Part shown: positions 49,741 through 60,379 of the stretch, piece after piece
Position numbering within the stretch: the first letter of the stretch is position 1
Layout of the letters: every line of letters starts with the position of its first letter
Made by a program: the position numbers and the translations under genes
The notes under the pieces: model-generated
Told to the model about the DNA's origin: nothing
Database searches by the model: none
The model's input: the letters and a program-made list of their open reading frames with translations, nothing else
Source of the DNA: JAIBJN01 sp963802795
Lineage (GTDB): Bacteria > Actinomycetota > Thermoleophilia > Gaiellales > Gaiellaceae
Reading direction: 5' to 3'
Assembly (NCBI GenBank): GCA_963802795.1
Contig: CAWDJV010000005.1
Coordinates: 744,001 to 808,000 of the forward strand
DNA length: 64,000 nucleotides

Positions 49741-50978
49741 CCGGCAGCCAGTCGGGCGATCGTCTTCGCCGCCAGCGTGTCGAGCGCCCGGACCGAGAGC
49801 TCGAGGTGCTCGGGCTTCGTGTCCTCGAGCTTTGTATGCGAGAGGCCGCGGAGGCTCTGAACGAAGAGCATCACCGTGGGGACTCCGGCGCGGGCCACCT
49901 CGGCCGCGTCGTGGAGGGGGCCGCTCGGCAGGCGGTGCGAGCGCGCTGCGACCTCGACCACGGCCTCGTCGGCGAGCTCGATCAGGGCCTCGTCGAAGTG
50001 GATCGGGTCGATGCGCCAGACGGCATCCCACTCGACGTCCACCTTCTCCTCGCGCGCGAAGCCGTCGCTCGCCTGCCGCGCCTCGGCGAGCATTCCCGCG
50101 AGCTTCGCGCCGTCGAGGTGGCGCTGGTCGAGGAGCACGGTGCACGTCTCGACGACAGACGTGACGATGCCGGGCTTCGTGACGCAGCTCCCCATCGTGC
50201 ACACGGCGCCGTCGCCCGCTCGGGCGGCGATCTCGCGGATCTCGAGCGCGAGCTTCGCGGCCGCCGCCAGAGCGTCGCGCCGCTCCGCCATCGGCGTCGA
50301 GCCGGCGTGGGCCGCCTGGCCGCGGAACGTGATCTGGTTGCGCTCGACGCCGAAGGTCCCGAGCACGACTCCGAGGGGGAGGCCCATTGACTCGAGCACC
50401 GGGCCCTGCTCGATGTGCAGCTCGAGGTAGGCTGCCGCGCTCTCGAGCTGCCGGCCCGCTTCCAGGGCGCGGTCGAGATCGACGCCGTGCTCGCCGAGCG
50501 CGTCTACCCAGCGGATCCCGTCCGCGTCGGTGCGCTCGCGGATGTCGTCCTGGTCGGACATCGTCCCCGAGGCGGCGCTCGAGCCGAAGAGGGAGCGGCC
50601 GAACCGCGCGCCCTCCTCGTCCGCCCAGCTCACGAGTCGCACGGTGACGGGCGGAGTGCCGCCTGCTGCGATGCTCCGCACGACCTCGATTCCGGCGACG
50701 ACGTTGAGGGCGCCGTCGAGCCAGCCGCCGTTCGGGACCGAGTCGATGTGGCCGCCGATCACGAGCGCCCGGTCCGAATCACCTCGCAGCGTGAACCACT
50801 GGTTGCCCGCCGCATCGACCTCCTCCTCCACTCCGAGCGGAGCGAGCTTGTCGGAGAGCCAGCCCTTCGCCGTGACCCACGTGTCGGTCCAGGCGACCCG
50901 CTGGGCGCCGTTCTCGTCGCCCGTCAGCTCCCGAAGCTCGCGGAGCTCGTCGACCGTGCGGGAAGGGTCCAGCGCCAT
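49737..50978 (-). CDS. M20-family hydantoinase/carbamoylase-type hydrolase
   Basis: 413 residues. Metal ligands of the AmaB/HyuC group: VIGGHIDSVPNGGWLDGALNV, SWADEEGARFGRSLFGS and ELHIEQGPVLES; dimer/substrate motifs GQAAHAGSTPMAERRDAL and a C-terminal SHTKLEDTKPEHLE. N-carbamoyl-L-amino-acid hydrolases, allantoate amidohydrolases and beta-ureidopropionases share these motifs; the window gives no pathway neighbours to decide. A promoter -10 (TATACA, 50993-50988) lies 9 nt from the ATG. Confidence 0.9.
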   Translation of the reverse strand: MALDPSRTVDELRELRELTGDENGAQRVAWTDTWVTAKGWLSDKLAPLGVEEEVDAAGNQWFTLRGDSDRALVIGGHIDSVPNGGWLDGALNVVAGIEVVRSIAAGGTPPVTVRLVSWADEEGARFGRSLFGSSAASGTMSDQDDIRERTDADGIRWVDALGEHGVDLDRALEAGRQLESAAAYLELHIEQGPVLESMGLPLGVVLGTFGVERNQITFRGQAAHAGSTPMAERRDALAAAAKLALEIREIAARAGDGAVCTMGSCVTKPGIVTSVVETCTVLLDQRHLDGAKLAGMLAEARQASDGFAREEKVDVEWDAVWRIDPIHFDEALIELADEAVVEVAARSHRLPSGPLHDAAEVARAGVPTVMLFVQSLRGLSHTKLEDTKPEHLELSVRALDTLAAKTIARLAAG

Positions 50979-50987
50979 GCGGAGGAA

Positions 50988-50995
50988 TGTATAGA
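50988..50995. promoter_or_regulatory. Overlapping divergent -10 boxes
   Basis: TATACA on the minus strand (50993-50988) and TATAGA on the plus strand (50990-50995) share four bases. Starts are 9 nt (minus, 50978) and 10 nt (plus, 51006) away, with no ribosome binding sites, so both mRNAs should be nearly leaderless and mutually exclusive. Confidence 0.45.
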
Positions 50996-51005
50996 GTCAC
51001 GCGGC

Positions 51006-51128
51006 ATGGGACGAGGATCGCGACCGATCCGGCGCTGGAGGCACGACCGGCAGCGCAAGAAGAAGGAGCGGAAGAAGCGCCACGCGGCCGGCGCGGCTGC
51101 GGCGAGCGGGAAGACGAAGGCGACTTGA
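51006..51128 (+). CDS. Conserved small highly basic protein
   Basis: 40 residues, about 40% Arg/Lys (MGRGSRPIRRWRHDRQRKKK at the start, alanine-rich end). The pattern resembles the tiny ribosome-associated proteins such as bS22/THX and other conserved basic actinobacterial peptides, so rRNA binding is plausible. Its TGA overlaps the TTG of the following VOC gene. Confidence 0.6.
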   Translation: MGRGSRPIRRWRHDRQRKKKERKKRHAAGAAAASGKTKAT

Positions 51129-51514
51129 CCCTCGTCACCGCGATCCACTTCTACGTCACCGACCTCGACCGCTCGAACGACTGGTACACCCGCCTGCTCG
51201 GGCACGGCCCAGCGGCGGCTTACGACGAGGGCGAGACGGCCCACAGCGCTTTCTTCGTGCTGGAAGCGCAGACGTTCCTCGTGCTCACCTGGGACCCGGA
51301 GCGCGGCCGGGAGATCGGGGGCAGCGCCCGTCTCGAGCTTGCAGCCGCGGAGATCAGCACCGAGATCGACCGCCTCGAGCGACAGGGGATCGCGGGCGGG
51401 AGAGTGACGCGCACGCGCTTCGGCACGGAGGTCTACGACCTCGCCGACCCGGACGGCCACCTCGTCCGCATCGGCCCCCCGTGGACCCTTCACGCCATCG
51501 AGGGCGCCGTCTAG
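51125..51514 (+). CDS. VOC (glyoxalase/dioxygenase) superfamily protein
   Basis: 129 residues from TTG 51125, coupled to the small basic protein (TTGA). Single bleomycin-resistance/glyoxalase domain: TAIHFYVTDLDRSNDWYTRL at the start, FGTEVYDLADPDGHLVRIGPP at the end, with the paired beta-alpha-beta-beta-beta halves. Likely a dimer with a metal or small-ligand site; substrate unknown. Confidence 0.82.
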   Translation: MTLVTAIHFYVTDLDRSNDWYTRLLGHGPAAAYDEGETAHSAFFVLEAQTFLVLTWDPERGREIGGSARLELAAAEISTEIDRLERQGIAGGRVTRTRFGTEVYDLADPDGHLVRIGPPWTLHAIEGAV

Positions 51515-51517
51515 TCG

Positions 51518-52198
51518 TTAATTGGAGGGGGTGGCTGTGCGCTCCCGCCACTGCTCGAGCGCCTCCCAGCAGGCGACGGTATCCGCGGAGACCTGGGCGC
51601 CGAGGTCCGAGGGCGAGCCGGCCCAGAAGAGCTGGGCGACCTTGACCGCGTCGGGGTTCGGCTCCGCTCCTTCCCGCAGGCTCGCGTGGTAGACCACGAG
51701 CGCCGAGCCGGTGTCGTCGCTCACGACGACGGCGACGGGTTGGAAGCCGGGCAGGTCGTCCTCGCCGAGCCCGAGCTCCTCGAGAGCGTCGGCGAGCACC
51801 GCATCGCGTGGCTGCTCCACCGGGCTGAGCCCGCCCGAGGCGGAAGCCGTCCAGAGGAGCGGGTCGCGGCCGATCGACGGCCCCCGGAGCTGGAACAGCG
51901 TCCGATCCCCCGGCCCCTCGACAAAAAGCTGCACGCCGAGCGCGAACCCGAGCCGGTAGGCAAGGGAGGGCTCGGCGAACACGACCATCGCCTCCGCGTA
52001 CCGCCCGTGCCTCCGGAGCACTGCTCCGTCTCGCGAGACGCCGTGACAGAACGCGATGGGGCCGTCGAAGCGACCCTTGGTGCGTGAGAGAACGAGAGCC
52101 GCGTCGTCCACGGCCCGACGGATCGGCCCCTCGAGGGGCGGCGCGAACGGAAAGGAGCGGAACCGTGGCTCGTCGTCCAGGGGCACGATCGCGCGCAT
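51518..52198 (-). CDS. NUDIX-like hydrolase with degenerate box
   Basis: 226 residues from ATG 52198. The region GGLSPVEQPRDAVLADALEE plus LGL has the helix-loop layout of a NUDIX box, but the canonical REUxEE reads DALEEL, lacking the Arg and leaving part of the acidic pair. FQPVAVVVSDDTGSALVVYH continues the fold. It may be an inactive or atypical NUDIX protein. It is convergent with the VOC gene (3-bp gap). Confidence 0.6.
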   Translation of the reverse strand: MRAIVPLDDEPRFRSFPFAPPLEGPIRRAVDDAALVLSRTKGRFDGPIAFCHGVSRDGAVLRRHGRYAEAMVVFAEPSLAYRLGFALGVQLFVEGPGDRTLFQLRGPSIGRDPLLWTASASGGLSPVEQPRDAVLADALEELGLGEDDLPGFQPVAVVVSDDTGSALVVYHASLREGAEPNPDAVKVAQLFWAGSPSDLGAQVSADTVACWEALEQWRERTATPSN

Positions 52199-52298
52199 CG
52201 CAGGGTAGTGTGGCCGACGCGCCCGACGGGCGGCGCACTCAGCGCGGAATCTGGTTCTCGACCGCGGCAAAGGGCGGATGCGCGGTCCAGCCCAGAGT

Positions 52299-54093
52299 CT
52301 AGGTCGGGAAGAGAACCTCGACTGCGATCGGCGCCGGGTCGAGCGACCCGTCGAAGTAGGCGGTGTCCGTGTCGGGGCCGCCATGGATCTGCCTGTCGGC
52401 CGCGCCGTCGACTGCGTGGAACGTGTCGTTGCCGTAGCTGCCCGAGAGCGTGTCGGCTCCAGCTCCGCCCGTGATCGTGTCGTTGCCGTCCTGGCCGTAG
52501 AGCCCGTCGTTGCCTCCGGCGCCCTGCAGGTCGTCGTTCCCGGCGTTGCCGTAGATCGTGTCGAGCCCGGCGCCGCCGACGAGCAGGTCGTTGAAGTCCC
52601 CGCCGCTCAGCGTGTCGCCGCCGTCGCCGGCGCGAAGCGTCACCGATCCCGGAAAGACCAGGCCCGAGCCGAACCCGCCGCGCGCCGACAGCTGGTCGCC
52701 GCCGCCGCCGCCTGCGAGCTCGACCGAGGCCGGAAGCACCGAGAAGGTGACATCGACGTCGGTGTCATTGTTGAGCGCAACGCCTTTCACCCCTGCCGTG
52801 AGGACGTCTGCCGCGGCGCGGCCGCGGACGACCACGACGTCGGTTGACCCCGCCGAGGTTGACGGAGAGCTCGATCTCGGACGTTCCGGTCGTCTCGGCC
52901 GTCGCCCCGGGGGCGAGCGCGCCGCCCGCCTGGTCGACGATCAGCTGCTCGACCGAGGCCGCGGCGCCGTTGACCGTGATCGAGTCGGTGTTCGCGGTCG
53001 TCGCTCCGTCGCAGGCCACCGGCGTCGTGCCGAAGCGGATCTCCTCGCCGACGACCGCGAGCGTCGCGGTCGAGCCCGCGCCGATGCCGGCCGTGACTGC
53101 CTTCGTCGCCGGTTCGTAGTCGCAGGCGCCCGTGGGAGGCGGGGGCGGAGGAGGCGGGCCGGGATCGACGATCTTGGTCTCGACTGCGATCACGGCGGGA
53201 TCGATGTTGGCGTCCACGTAGGCGGTGTCGGACCCGCCCCCGCCGTGGATCTGCGTGTCCGCCTCTCCGTCGTCGGCCTCGAGCGTGTCGTTGCCGCCGC
53301 CGGCCGAGAACCAGTCGGAGCCGGCAGCGCCGACGAGCAGGTCGTTGCCGTTCCCCCCCGTGAGCCTGTCGCTGCCGGCGTCGCCGTAGACGAGGTCGGC
53401 GGACTCGTCGGCGAAGACGATGTCGTCGCCGGAGTCGCCGTGGATCAGGTCGGGATCGCTGGAGCCGACGAGCTCGTCGTTTCCGTCGCCGCCCGTGATC
53501 GTGAGCGGCCCGAGGAAGTGGAGCCCGGCACCGCCCTGGCCGCGGCCGTTGATGAAGTCGTTGCCGCCGAGAGCGTGGATCTCGAGCGGGAAGACGCCGG
53601 GGTTGAAGGTGACGTCCAGGTCGCCGTCCGAGTCGATCGCCATGCCGTTCTGGCCGGCCGCGATGACGTCGTTCCCCTGGGTTCCGTAGACGACGATCCT
53701 GTCCGACGCGTCGCCGAGATTCGTCGCGAGCTCGATCTCGGGGATGTTCAGCTCGCTGGAGAACCCGGGACCGAGGAAGCCCTCGGACTGGTCGAGGATG
53801 AAGCGCTCGGTCGTTCCGGCGTTCCCCGTGACCTGGATCGAGTCGGTGTTGGTGGTCGTCGCGCCGCCGCAGTCGACGGGGACGAGGCCGAAGAGGAGCT
53901 GTCCGCCTGCCGCAACCTTCAGGGTCGCCTCGGACCCGGACGAGATGGTCGCCGTCACGCTTTTCGCGCCCGCGTTGTAGACGCAGGACTCGACCGCGGC
54001 TCCTGCGGGCCCCACCGCCGCGCCGGCCACAGCCACGATCCCGCATGCCGCGAGCCCGCGCGCGCGCGTTAGGAACCGTTTGTCACCGCTCAC
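52299..54093 (-). CDS. Secreted RTX calcium-binding protein with internal duplication, frameshifted
   Basis: GTG 54093, signal peptide to about residue 33. Module 1 (about 35-320): a Cys-containing beta segment (ESCVYNAGAKSVTATISSG), then RTX nonapeptides (ITGGDGNDELVG, IHGDSGDDIVFADE, LTGGNGNDLLVGAAGSD). A Pro8 linker leads to module 2, which repeats the design (GACDYEPATKAVTAGIGAGS, then RTX repeats such as LRAGDGGDTLSGGDFNDLLV). One extra base near 52845 splits module 2. The joined protein is about 597 residues. RTX repeats fold on Ca2+ outside the cell; no type I secretion genes are near. Confidence 0.83.
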
Positions 54094-54245
54094 GGCAGTC
54101 GATCCTCCCTAGAGATGCCTTCCCTATGAAGCGAGGCTAGTTGAGCGGTCACCGGTGTTCAATGGTTCGAGCCCAGGACTAGCCGAGTGGCCAGGAAGGG
54201 TTCCTTCAGGGTCTCAAAGCTCTTGCCGGGGGAAGAGCGAGTGCC

Positions 54246-54515
54246 CTACGCCCTTCCGGCTGCGGGAAGGCTCTCGCGCTCTTCGCGTTCTTCGCGCTCC
54301 TCGCGCTGCACCCGCTCGGCCTGGCGGTCGCGGCTCGAGAAGTAATCCCGCACGGCGATCCCGGTGAGGAGGACGAACATCGACTTGACGTCGTCCTTGC
54401 CGCTCGGGATCGGGATGAACATGACCGCGGCCGTGATCCCGACGAGCAGCGTGGTCAGGAACGCGCGCACGCTGCCGTGGGGAAGACCGAAGGGCTCGTC
54501 CATGGACGCTTTCAT
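54246..54515 (-). CDS. Small membrane protein with charged C-terminus
   Basis: 89 residues from ATG 54515, with AGGAGGAG 5 nt upstream. Two hydrophobic helices (VRAFLTTLLVGITAAVMFIP and MFVLLTGIAVRDYF) and a long Arg/Glu tail (QREEREEREERESL) probably forming a charged single helix or coiled coil in the cytosol. Not recognised. Confidence 0.6.
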   Translation of the reverse strand: MKASMDEPFGLPHGSVRAFLTTLLVGITAAVMFIPIPSGKDDVKSMFVLLTGIAVRDYFSSRDRQAERVQREEREEREERESLPAAGRA

Positions 54516-54590
54516 CTGCTCCTCCTCTCGCATTTGCCCTACGAGACGCGGGAGGCGCCCAAGATCTTCCTGCGCGCGGCGGTTTGCCGC

Positions 54591-57500
54591 TCAGCCGAGC
54601 CGGATCGACTCGGGCGGACGCGGCGCCGGCTCGATCGCCTCCGGGGGGAGTGGCGGCGGGGGTGCGACCCGCGCACTCGACTGGATGAGGTTACGCACCT
54701 CACGAAGGGCTACCGAGAGCGTCTCGATGTTCGAGAGCCCGCCCTTCTCGATGTCCGCGAGCACCTCCCGGGCGCGCTCGACGCCCGCGCGGTTGCGCTC
54801 GGTCCACGCCTCCACCCGTGCCTCGGGGCCGAGCTCCGCCGGCTCGACCTGGAGGGCCTCGCGCGTGAGCTCGCTGTGCACGGAGAAGAGCTCGTCGCGA
54901 AGGGCGGCGCGGGCAAGCGTCTGCCAGCGGTTGTCGCGCGGCAGGGCGGTGATCTGGTCGCGAAGCCACTGGAGCTCCAGGCGCGCGCCAAGCCCGTAGT
55001 AGACGGCCGCTACCTCCTCGATGGACGCGCCGCTTGCCGCCGCGACCTCGACGATGTCGAGGGCCGAGGACATCTGCCCGAGCCCTGCGACCTTCGTGGC
55101 GAGCTCCTCGGGAGCGCCCCTGCGGACGTACTCCGCCGCCCGGCGCTCGAACTTGGCCCGGTCAGGGCCGTGGAGCAGCCCTGGCAAGGATCTCCGCAAG
55201 GAGCGCCGCGCCGGGCGCGAAGTGCTCGATCTCCGCAGCGATCTCGAGCGGTCGCGGGCGGCTGCGGACGAGCCAGCGCGTCGCCCGCTCCACGAGCTTC
55301 CGCCCCTCGAGAAGCATCTCGAGCTGGGCGTCGGCCGGGATGACGTCGTCGAGCTCCTCGATCGCCGTCCAGAGGCTGCGCATCTCGAAGACCTCCCGCG
55401 CCACCGTATAGGCACGCGCGATGTCGGCGGCCGCCGCTCCGGTCTCCTCGGAGAGACGGAAGACGAAGGTCATCCCCGCCCGGTTGACGAGGCTGTTCGT
55501 CACGTAGGTGGAGATCAGCTCGCGGCGGAGGCGGTGCTCCTTCATCTCCTCCGGGAAGCGCTCCCAGAGGACGCGCGGGAAGTACTGGACCAGCTCCCGT
55601 GTCATGTATCCGTCGTCGGGGAGATCCGACGCGAGGAGGTCGTGGTTGAGCTCGATCTTCGCGTGGGCGAGGAGGACAGCGAGCTCGGGCATGACGAGGC
55701 CTCCGCGGGCCGTTCCGCGTTCCGAGATCGTCTCGTCGGTCGGCAGCCCCGCCAGCTCGCGGTCGAGGCGGCCTGCCTGCTCGAGGTGCTGGATCTGGCG
55801 GGCGTGGACCCCGAGCATCAAGGGAGCCTGCCGGGCCGCCAGGCTGAGCGCCTGGGTCTGCCGGTAGTTGTTGCTGAGGACGAGGCGGGCGACGTCGTCC
55901 GTCATCTCGACGAGGAGCTCGTTCCGCTGCTTCTCGGTCAGGTCCCCCGCCGCGACGACGTCGCCGAGCAGGATCTTGATGTTGACCTCGTGGTCGGAGC
56001 AGTCGACGCCGGCCGAGTTGTCGATCGCGTCCGTGTAGATGCGGCCGCCGGCGAGCGCGTACTCGACCCGGCCGCGCTGGGTGAGACCGAGGTTCCCTCC
56101 CTCGCCGACGACGCGGCAGCGGAGATCGCGACCGTCCACCCGCACCGCGTCGTTCGCCTTGTCGCCGACCTCGGCGTGCGACTCGCTCGACGCCTTGACG
56201 AACGTGCCGATGCCGCCGTTCCAGAGCAGGTCGACCGGGGCGGCGAGAATCGCCCGGATCACCTCGTTCGGGGTCAGCGCCTCCGCCTCGACCCCGAGCC
56301 GCTCGCGCACCTCCGGCGAGAGGGGGATCGATTTCGCCGACCTCGGGAAGACCCCTCCGCCGGCAGAGATCGCGTCGACGTCGTAATCGGCCCAGCTCGA
56401 GCGCGGAAGCTGGAAGACGCGCTCGCGCTCGACGTACGAGCGCTCCGGGTCGGGGTCCGGGTCGAGGAAGACGTGCTGGTGGTTGAAGGCGGCGACGAGC
56501 TTCAGGTGGCGCGAGAGCAGGACGCCGTTCCCGAAGACGTCGCCCGCCATGTCCCCGATTCCGATCGCCGTGAAGTCCGTCGTCTGGATGTCGACGCCGA
56601 GCTCCCGGAAATGGCGCTTGACGGACTCCCACGCGCCTCGCGCGGTGATGCCCATGGCCTTGTGGTCGTAGCCGGCCGAGCCCCCCGAGGCGAACGCGTC
56701 GCCGAGCCAGAATCCGTACTCGGCCGAGATTCCGTTGGCGACGTCCGAGAAGGCGGCGGTTCCTTTGTCGGCCGCGACGACGAGGTAAGGGTCGTCCTCG
56801 TCGTAGCGCACGACGTCGGGCGGCGGCACGGTCTCGCGCCCGACGATGTTGTCGGTGACGTCGAGGAGCCCGTGGATCAGCGCCTGGTAGCAGGCGACAA
56901 CCTCCCCGCGGAGCGCGTCGGGATCTGAGGGCGGGCGCTTCACGACGAACCCGCCCTTCGCTCCCACGGGCACGATCACCGCGTTCTTCACCATCTGCGC
57001 CTTCATGAGCCCGAGGATCTCCGTGCGGAAGTCTTCGCGCCGGTCCGACCAGCGGATCCCGCCGCGCGCGACCCTGCCCCCGCGCAGGTGCACCCCCTCC
57101 ACCCGTGGCGAGTAGACCCAGATCTCGTACTTCGGGCGGGGGAGGGGCAGGTCGGGGACGCCTGCGGGATCGAGCTTGAAGGCCAGATAGGGCTTCGGCC
57201 GGCCGTCCTCGGCGCTCTGGTAGTAGTTCGTCCGCAGCGTCGCCTGGACGAGGCGGAGGAAGCTGCGCAGGATCCTGTCCTGGTCGAGGCTCGAGACCGC
57301 GTCGATCTCCTCCTCGATCCTCGCGGCGAGGCCCTGCGCCTCGGTGTCCCGGTCGGCGCTCGAGGCGGGATCGAAGCGAATCCGGAAGAGCTCGACGAGC
57401 TTCGCCACGATCGGCGAGTGCGCGACGAGCGTCTCCTCCATGTAGGCCTGGCTGAAGGTGCTTCCGATCTGCCTCAGGTACTTCGCCAGCGCGCGGAGGA

Positions 57501-59484
57501 CGGCGATCTCGCGCCACGTGAGCCCGGCATGGAGCACCAGGCGGTTGAAGCCGTCCACCTCGATCTCGCCGCGCCACGCATGCGCGAAGGCGTCCTTGAA
57601 CGCCTCGCCGACGCGGTCGAGATCGAGCGGGCCGTCTTCGTACGTGAGCCCGAAGTCGTAGATCCAGGCGGGGCCGCCTGCCGTGCGCGCGATCTCGTAG
57701 GGGCGCTCGTCGTAGACCTTGACCCCCATGTCCTCGAGCAGCGGCAGGACGTCGGAGAGAAGGATCGGCTGCCCGGAGCGGAGGAGCTTCAGGCAGAAGA
57801 AGTCGTCGGCGGCCTCGAGCGGGCGGTAGAGCGACATCGCCAGGTCGCCGTCCGGGTCGAGCCGCTCCATGCGCTCGATGTCGAGGACCGCCGCGGCCGG
57901 GGTGAAGTCCTCGCGGTACGCGGCGGGGGAGGCGTCGCCGTAGGTCGCGAAGAGCTGCCTGCCGCGCTCCTCGCCGAGCTGCTCGACGAGGGCGTCAGAG
58001 AGGTCGTCTGCCCACGAGCGTGTCGCCTCGACGAGCCTCGCCTCGATCTCGGCGACGTCGTAGTCCGGTGTCGTGCCGGACTTCGTGTAGATCACGTAGT
58101 GGAGGCGTGCGAGCACCGACTCCGAGAGTCGGACGTTGTAGTCGACGCTCTCGCCGTCGAACACCTCCTGGAGAATCGCTTCGATGCGGCGGCGCACCTG
58201 CGTGTTGAAGCGGTCGCGCGGCACGAAGACCAGGCAGGAGAGGAAGCGGCCGAAGGCGTCGCGCCGGACGAAGAGCCGAACGCGCTGGCGCTCGCCGAGG
58301 CTCACGATCCCCATGGCGATCTCGTAGAGCTCGTCGTCGGAGATCTGGAAGAGCTCGTCGCGCGGGTACGACTCGAGCACCTCGAGGAGGGCCTTGTCGT
58401 CGTGGCTACCGGGCGGCAGGCCGGAGCGCTCGCGCACCTTCCGGACCTTGCGGCGGAGCAGCGGGATGTCGTGGGGGCTCGCGCTGTACGCCGTCGAGGT
58501 GTAGAGGCCGAGGAAGCGCCGCTCGCCGACGACCTCGCCGGCCTCGTCGAAGCGCTTCACGCCGATGTAGTCGAGGTACGAGGGCCGGTGGACTGTCGCG
58601 CGCGAGTTCGCCTTCGTGAGGACGAGCGGATTCTTGGCCCGGGCGATGCCGCGCGCCTCCGGCGGGAGCTTCACGATGCCGGGGTCCTTGCCGCTGTCTC
58701 GCAGGATGCCGAGGCCCGTGCCGGCCACGCGCTTGAGCGCTTCCTGTCCGTCCTCGAGGACGAGGTCGTACTCGTGGTAGCCGAGGAACGTGAAGTGATC
58801 GTCGACGACCCACTCGAGGAAGGCCTTCGCCTCGGCGAGCTCCTCCGGATCGACAGGGGGCGGGTTCTCGCCCAGATCGGCGGTAACCGCCCGCGCGCGG
58901 TTGACCATCGCCGGCCAGTCCTCGACCGCCGCCCGTACATCCCCGAGGATGCGTTCGAGCTCCGCCCTGAGCCGCTCGACCGCCTCGCGGTCGGTCTCCT
59001 GGTCCACCTCCGCGTGGAGGAAAGACTCGAGCTGGCACTCGGGTGCCGGGGCGTCGTGCGGGAAGACGTCGAGGAGGACGCCCTCCTCGTCGCGGCGGAC
59101 CCGCACCACCGGGTGGATGATGAGGTGGACGCCGCTGCCCAGCCGCGTCAGCTCCATGTTCACCGAGTCGACCAGGAACGGCATGTCGTCGTTGACGATC
59201 TCGACGACGGTGTGCGTGGAGCTCCAGCCGTGCTGGTCGAGCTGCGGCGCGTAGACCCTGACCTTCGCCTCCTTCGGCTGACGCCGGGCGGCGAAGTTGA
59301 GGTGGGCGAGGGCGGCGCCGTAGAGGTCCGGGACGCTGCGCTCGAGCAGGTCCTCGGGCGCGACGGGCCCGTAGTAGATGCGAATGAGGGCTTCGAGCCG
59401 CGCCGCTTGCTCGGGAGGGAGCTTCGCGCGCGCGTGCTCGACCGTCTTCTCGATCAGAGCGGTCTTCGCCTCGTCGGCCTTCAC
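54591..59484 (-). CDS. gdh: NAD-dependent glutamate dehydrogenase, large (180-kDa) type, frameshifted
   Basis: About 1,630 residues from GTG 59484 (AAAGGAG 4 nt upstream). N-terminal ACT-like regulatory region, then the catalytic core with RVARGGIRWSDRREDFRTEI, MVKNAVIVPVGAKGGFVVKR (catalytic lysines), GDMAGDVFGNGVLLSRH and LLWNGGIGTFVKAS (NAD domain), and a helical C-terminal third. One extra T near 55180 breaks the frame between LLAEIL and GLLHGPDRAKFERRAAEY. The enzyme deaminates glutamate to 2-oxoglutarate with NAD, linking amino-acid catabolism to the TCA cycle. Confidence 0.93.
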
Positions 59485-59596
59485 GTTCTCCTTTCTACCC
59501 GACAGTAGACGACCCCGGCCGGCCATGTCGACCGACGGACAACGCGCGGCGGCCGCCCGAGCGGCCGCCGGCCTTCCACCCGGGGGAGGGGGGAAG

Positions 59597-60379
59597 TCAG
59601 CCCTTGACGACCACCGTGCCCGTCATACCGGGGTGCAGCGCGCAGATGTAGCGGTACTCCCCCGGCCGGTCGAACGCCTGGCTGAAGCTCGCGTTCGCGG
59701 CCATGGCGCCCGAGTCGAAGCCGCCGCCCTCCTGCGTGACGGTGTGCTCGGCGGGGTCCTGGTTCGTCCACGTGATCTTCTGAGCGACGGCCGCTTCGAG
59801 CGTCGCGGGCTCGAAGGCGAAGCCGCGGACGTCGACGACCAGCTCCTTGCCGGCCCGCGAGGTCTTCGGGCCCGTCGCCTTCACCAGCGGCGCTCCCTTC
59901 TTGACCTCGAAGAGCATCTCCATGCCCATGTCGTCATGGCCTTCGACGTTGCACTCGAGCTTGTAGACGCCCTCTGAGAGGTTCAGGTCGACCTTGACCG
60001 TCTCGCCGGGCTGGAGGACGCGCGTCTCGAGCTTGTCGCGGTCGTCGTCCGATCCCTCACGCTCGATCTCGAACCCGTGCGGCATCGTGCCGCGGTTCGT
60101 GATCACGAACGTCGCGCGACCGGGTCGGATGGACTCGGCTTCGGGCGTGAGCGCCCACTCGCCCAGAGCGATCTCGAAGCCGCCCTTCCGCGGGTCGACG
60201 CCCTCGGCCGCGGCCGCTGTCCCGCCGGTCGTCGTGCCGGTCTCCGTCGGCGTCGTCGCCGACCCGGGCTGAGCTGCCGGATCCGCGGCCCCCGTGCTCT
60301 CCCCGCCGCCGCACGCGACGGCGAGGAGAAGGGTGGAGCCCACGGCTGCTGCGAGGGGGAGAAACGTGAGACGCCTCAT
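59597..60379 (-). CDS. Lipoprotein with two cupredoxin domains
   Basis: 260 residues. Lipobox LLAVACGGG (C23), a Thr/Gly/Ala linker, then cupredoxin 1 (about 65-158; PHGFEIEREG, YKLECNVEGHDDMGMEMLFE, with Cys, His and Met ligands) and cupredoxin 2 (about 175-260; HTVTQEGGGFDSG, YRYICALHPGMTGTVVV, the plastocyanin-type C-x2-H-x2-M site). Domain 1 is close to sulfocyanin/EfeO types, domain 2 to plastocyanin. It is probably a membrane-tethered electron carrier. Co-translated with the acidic repeat gene upstream (ATGA). Confidence 0.88.
   Translation of the reverse strand: MRRLTFLPLAAAVGSTLLLAVACGGGESTGAADPAAQPGSATTPTETGTTTGGTAAAAEGVDPRKGGFEIALGEWALTPEAESIRPGRATFVITNRGTMPHGFEIEREGSDDDRDKLETRVLQPGETVKVDLNLSEGVYKLECNVEGHDDMGMEMLFEVKKGAPLVKATGPKTSRAGKELVVDVRGFAFEPATLEAAVAQKITWTNQDPAEHTVTQEGGGFDSGAMAANASFSQAFDRPGEYRYICALHPGMTGTVVVKG

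Noticed and set aside
54160..54260. A tRNA-like stretch: GGTTCGAGCCC resembling a T-arm followed by TAGCCGAGTGGCC resembling a D-arm.
   Set aside because: The elements are in the wrong order for a tRNA, no anticodon stem or closing acceptor stem can be drawn, and a permuted tRNA is too unlikely without more support.
57088..59508. Antisense open frame of 806 codons opposite the glutamate dehydrogenase.
   Set aside because: No recognisable domain; the opposite strand encodes conserved catalytic motifs throughout.
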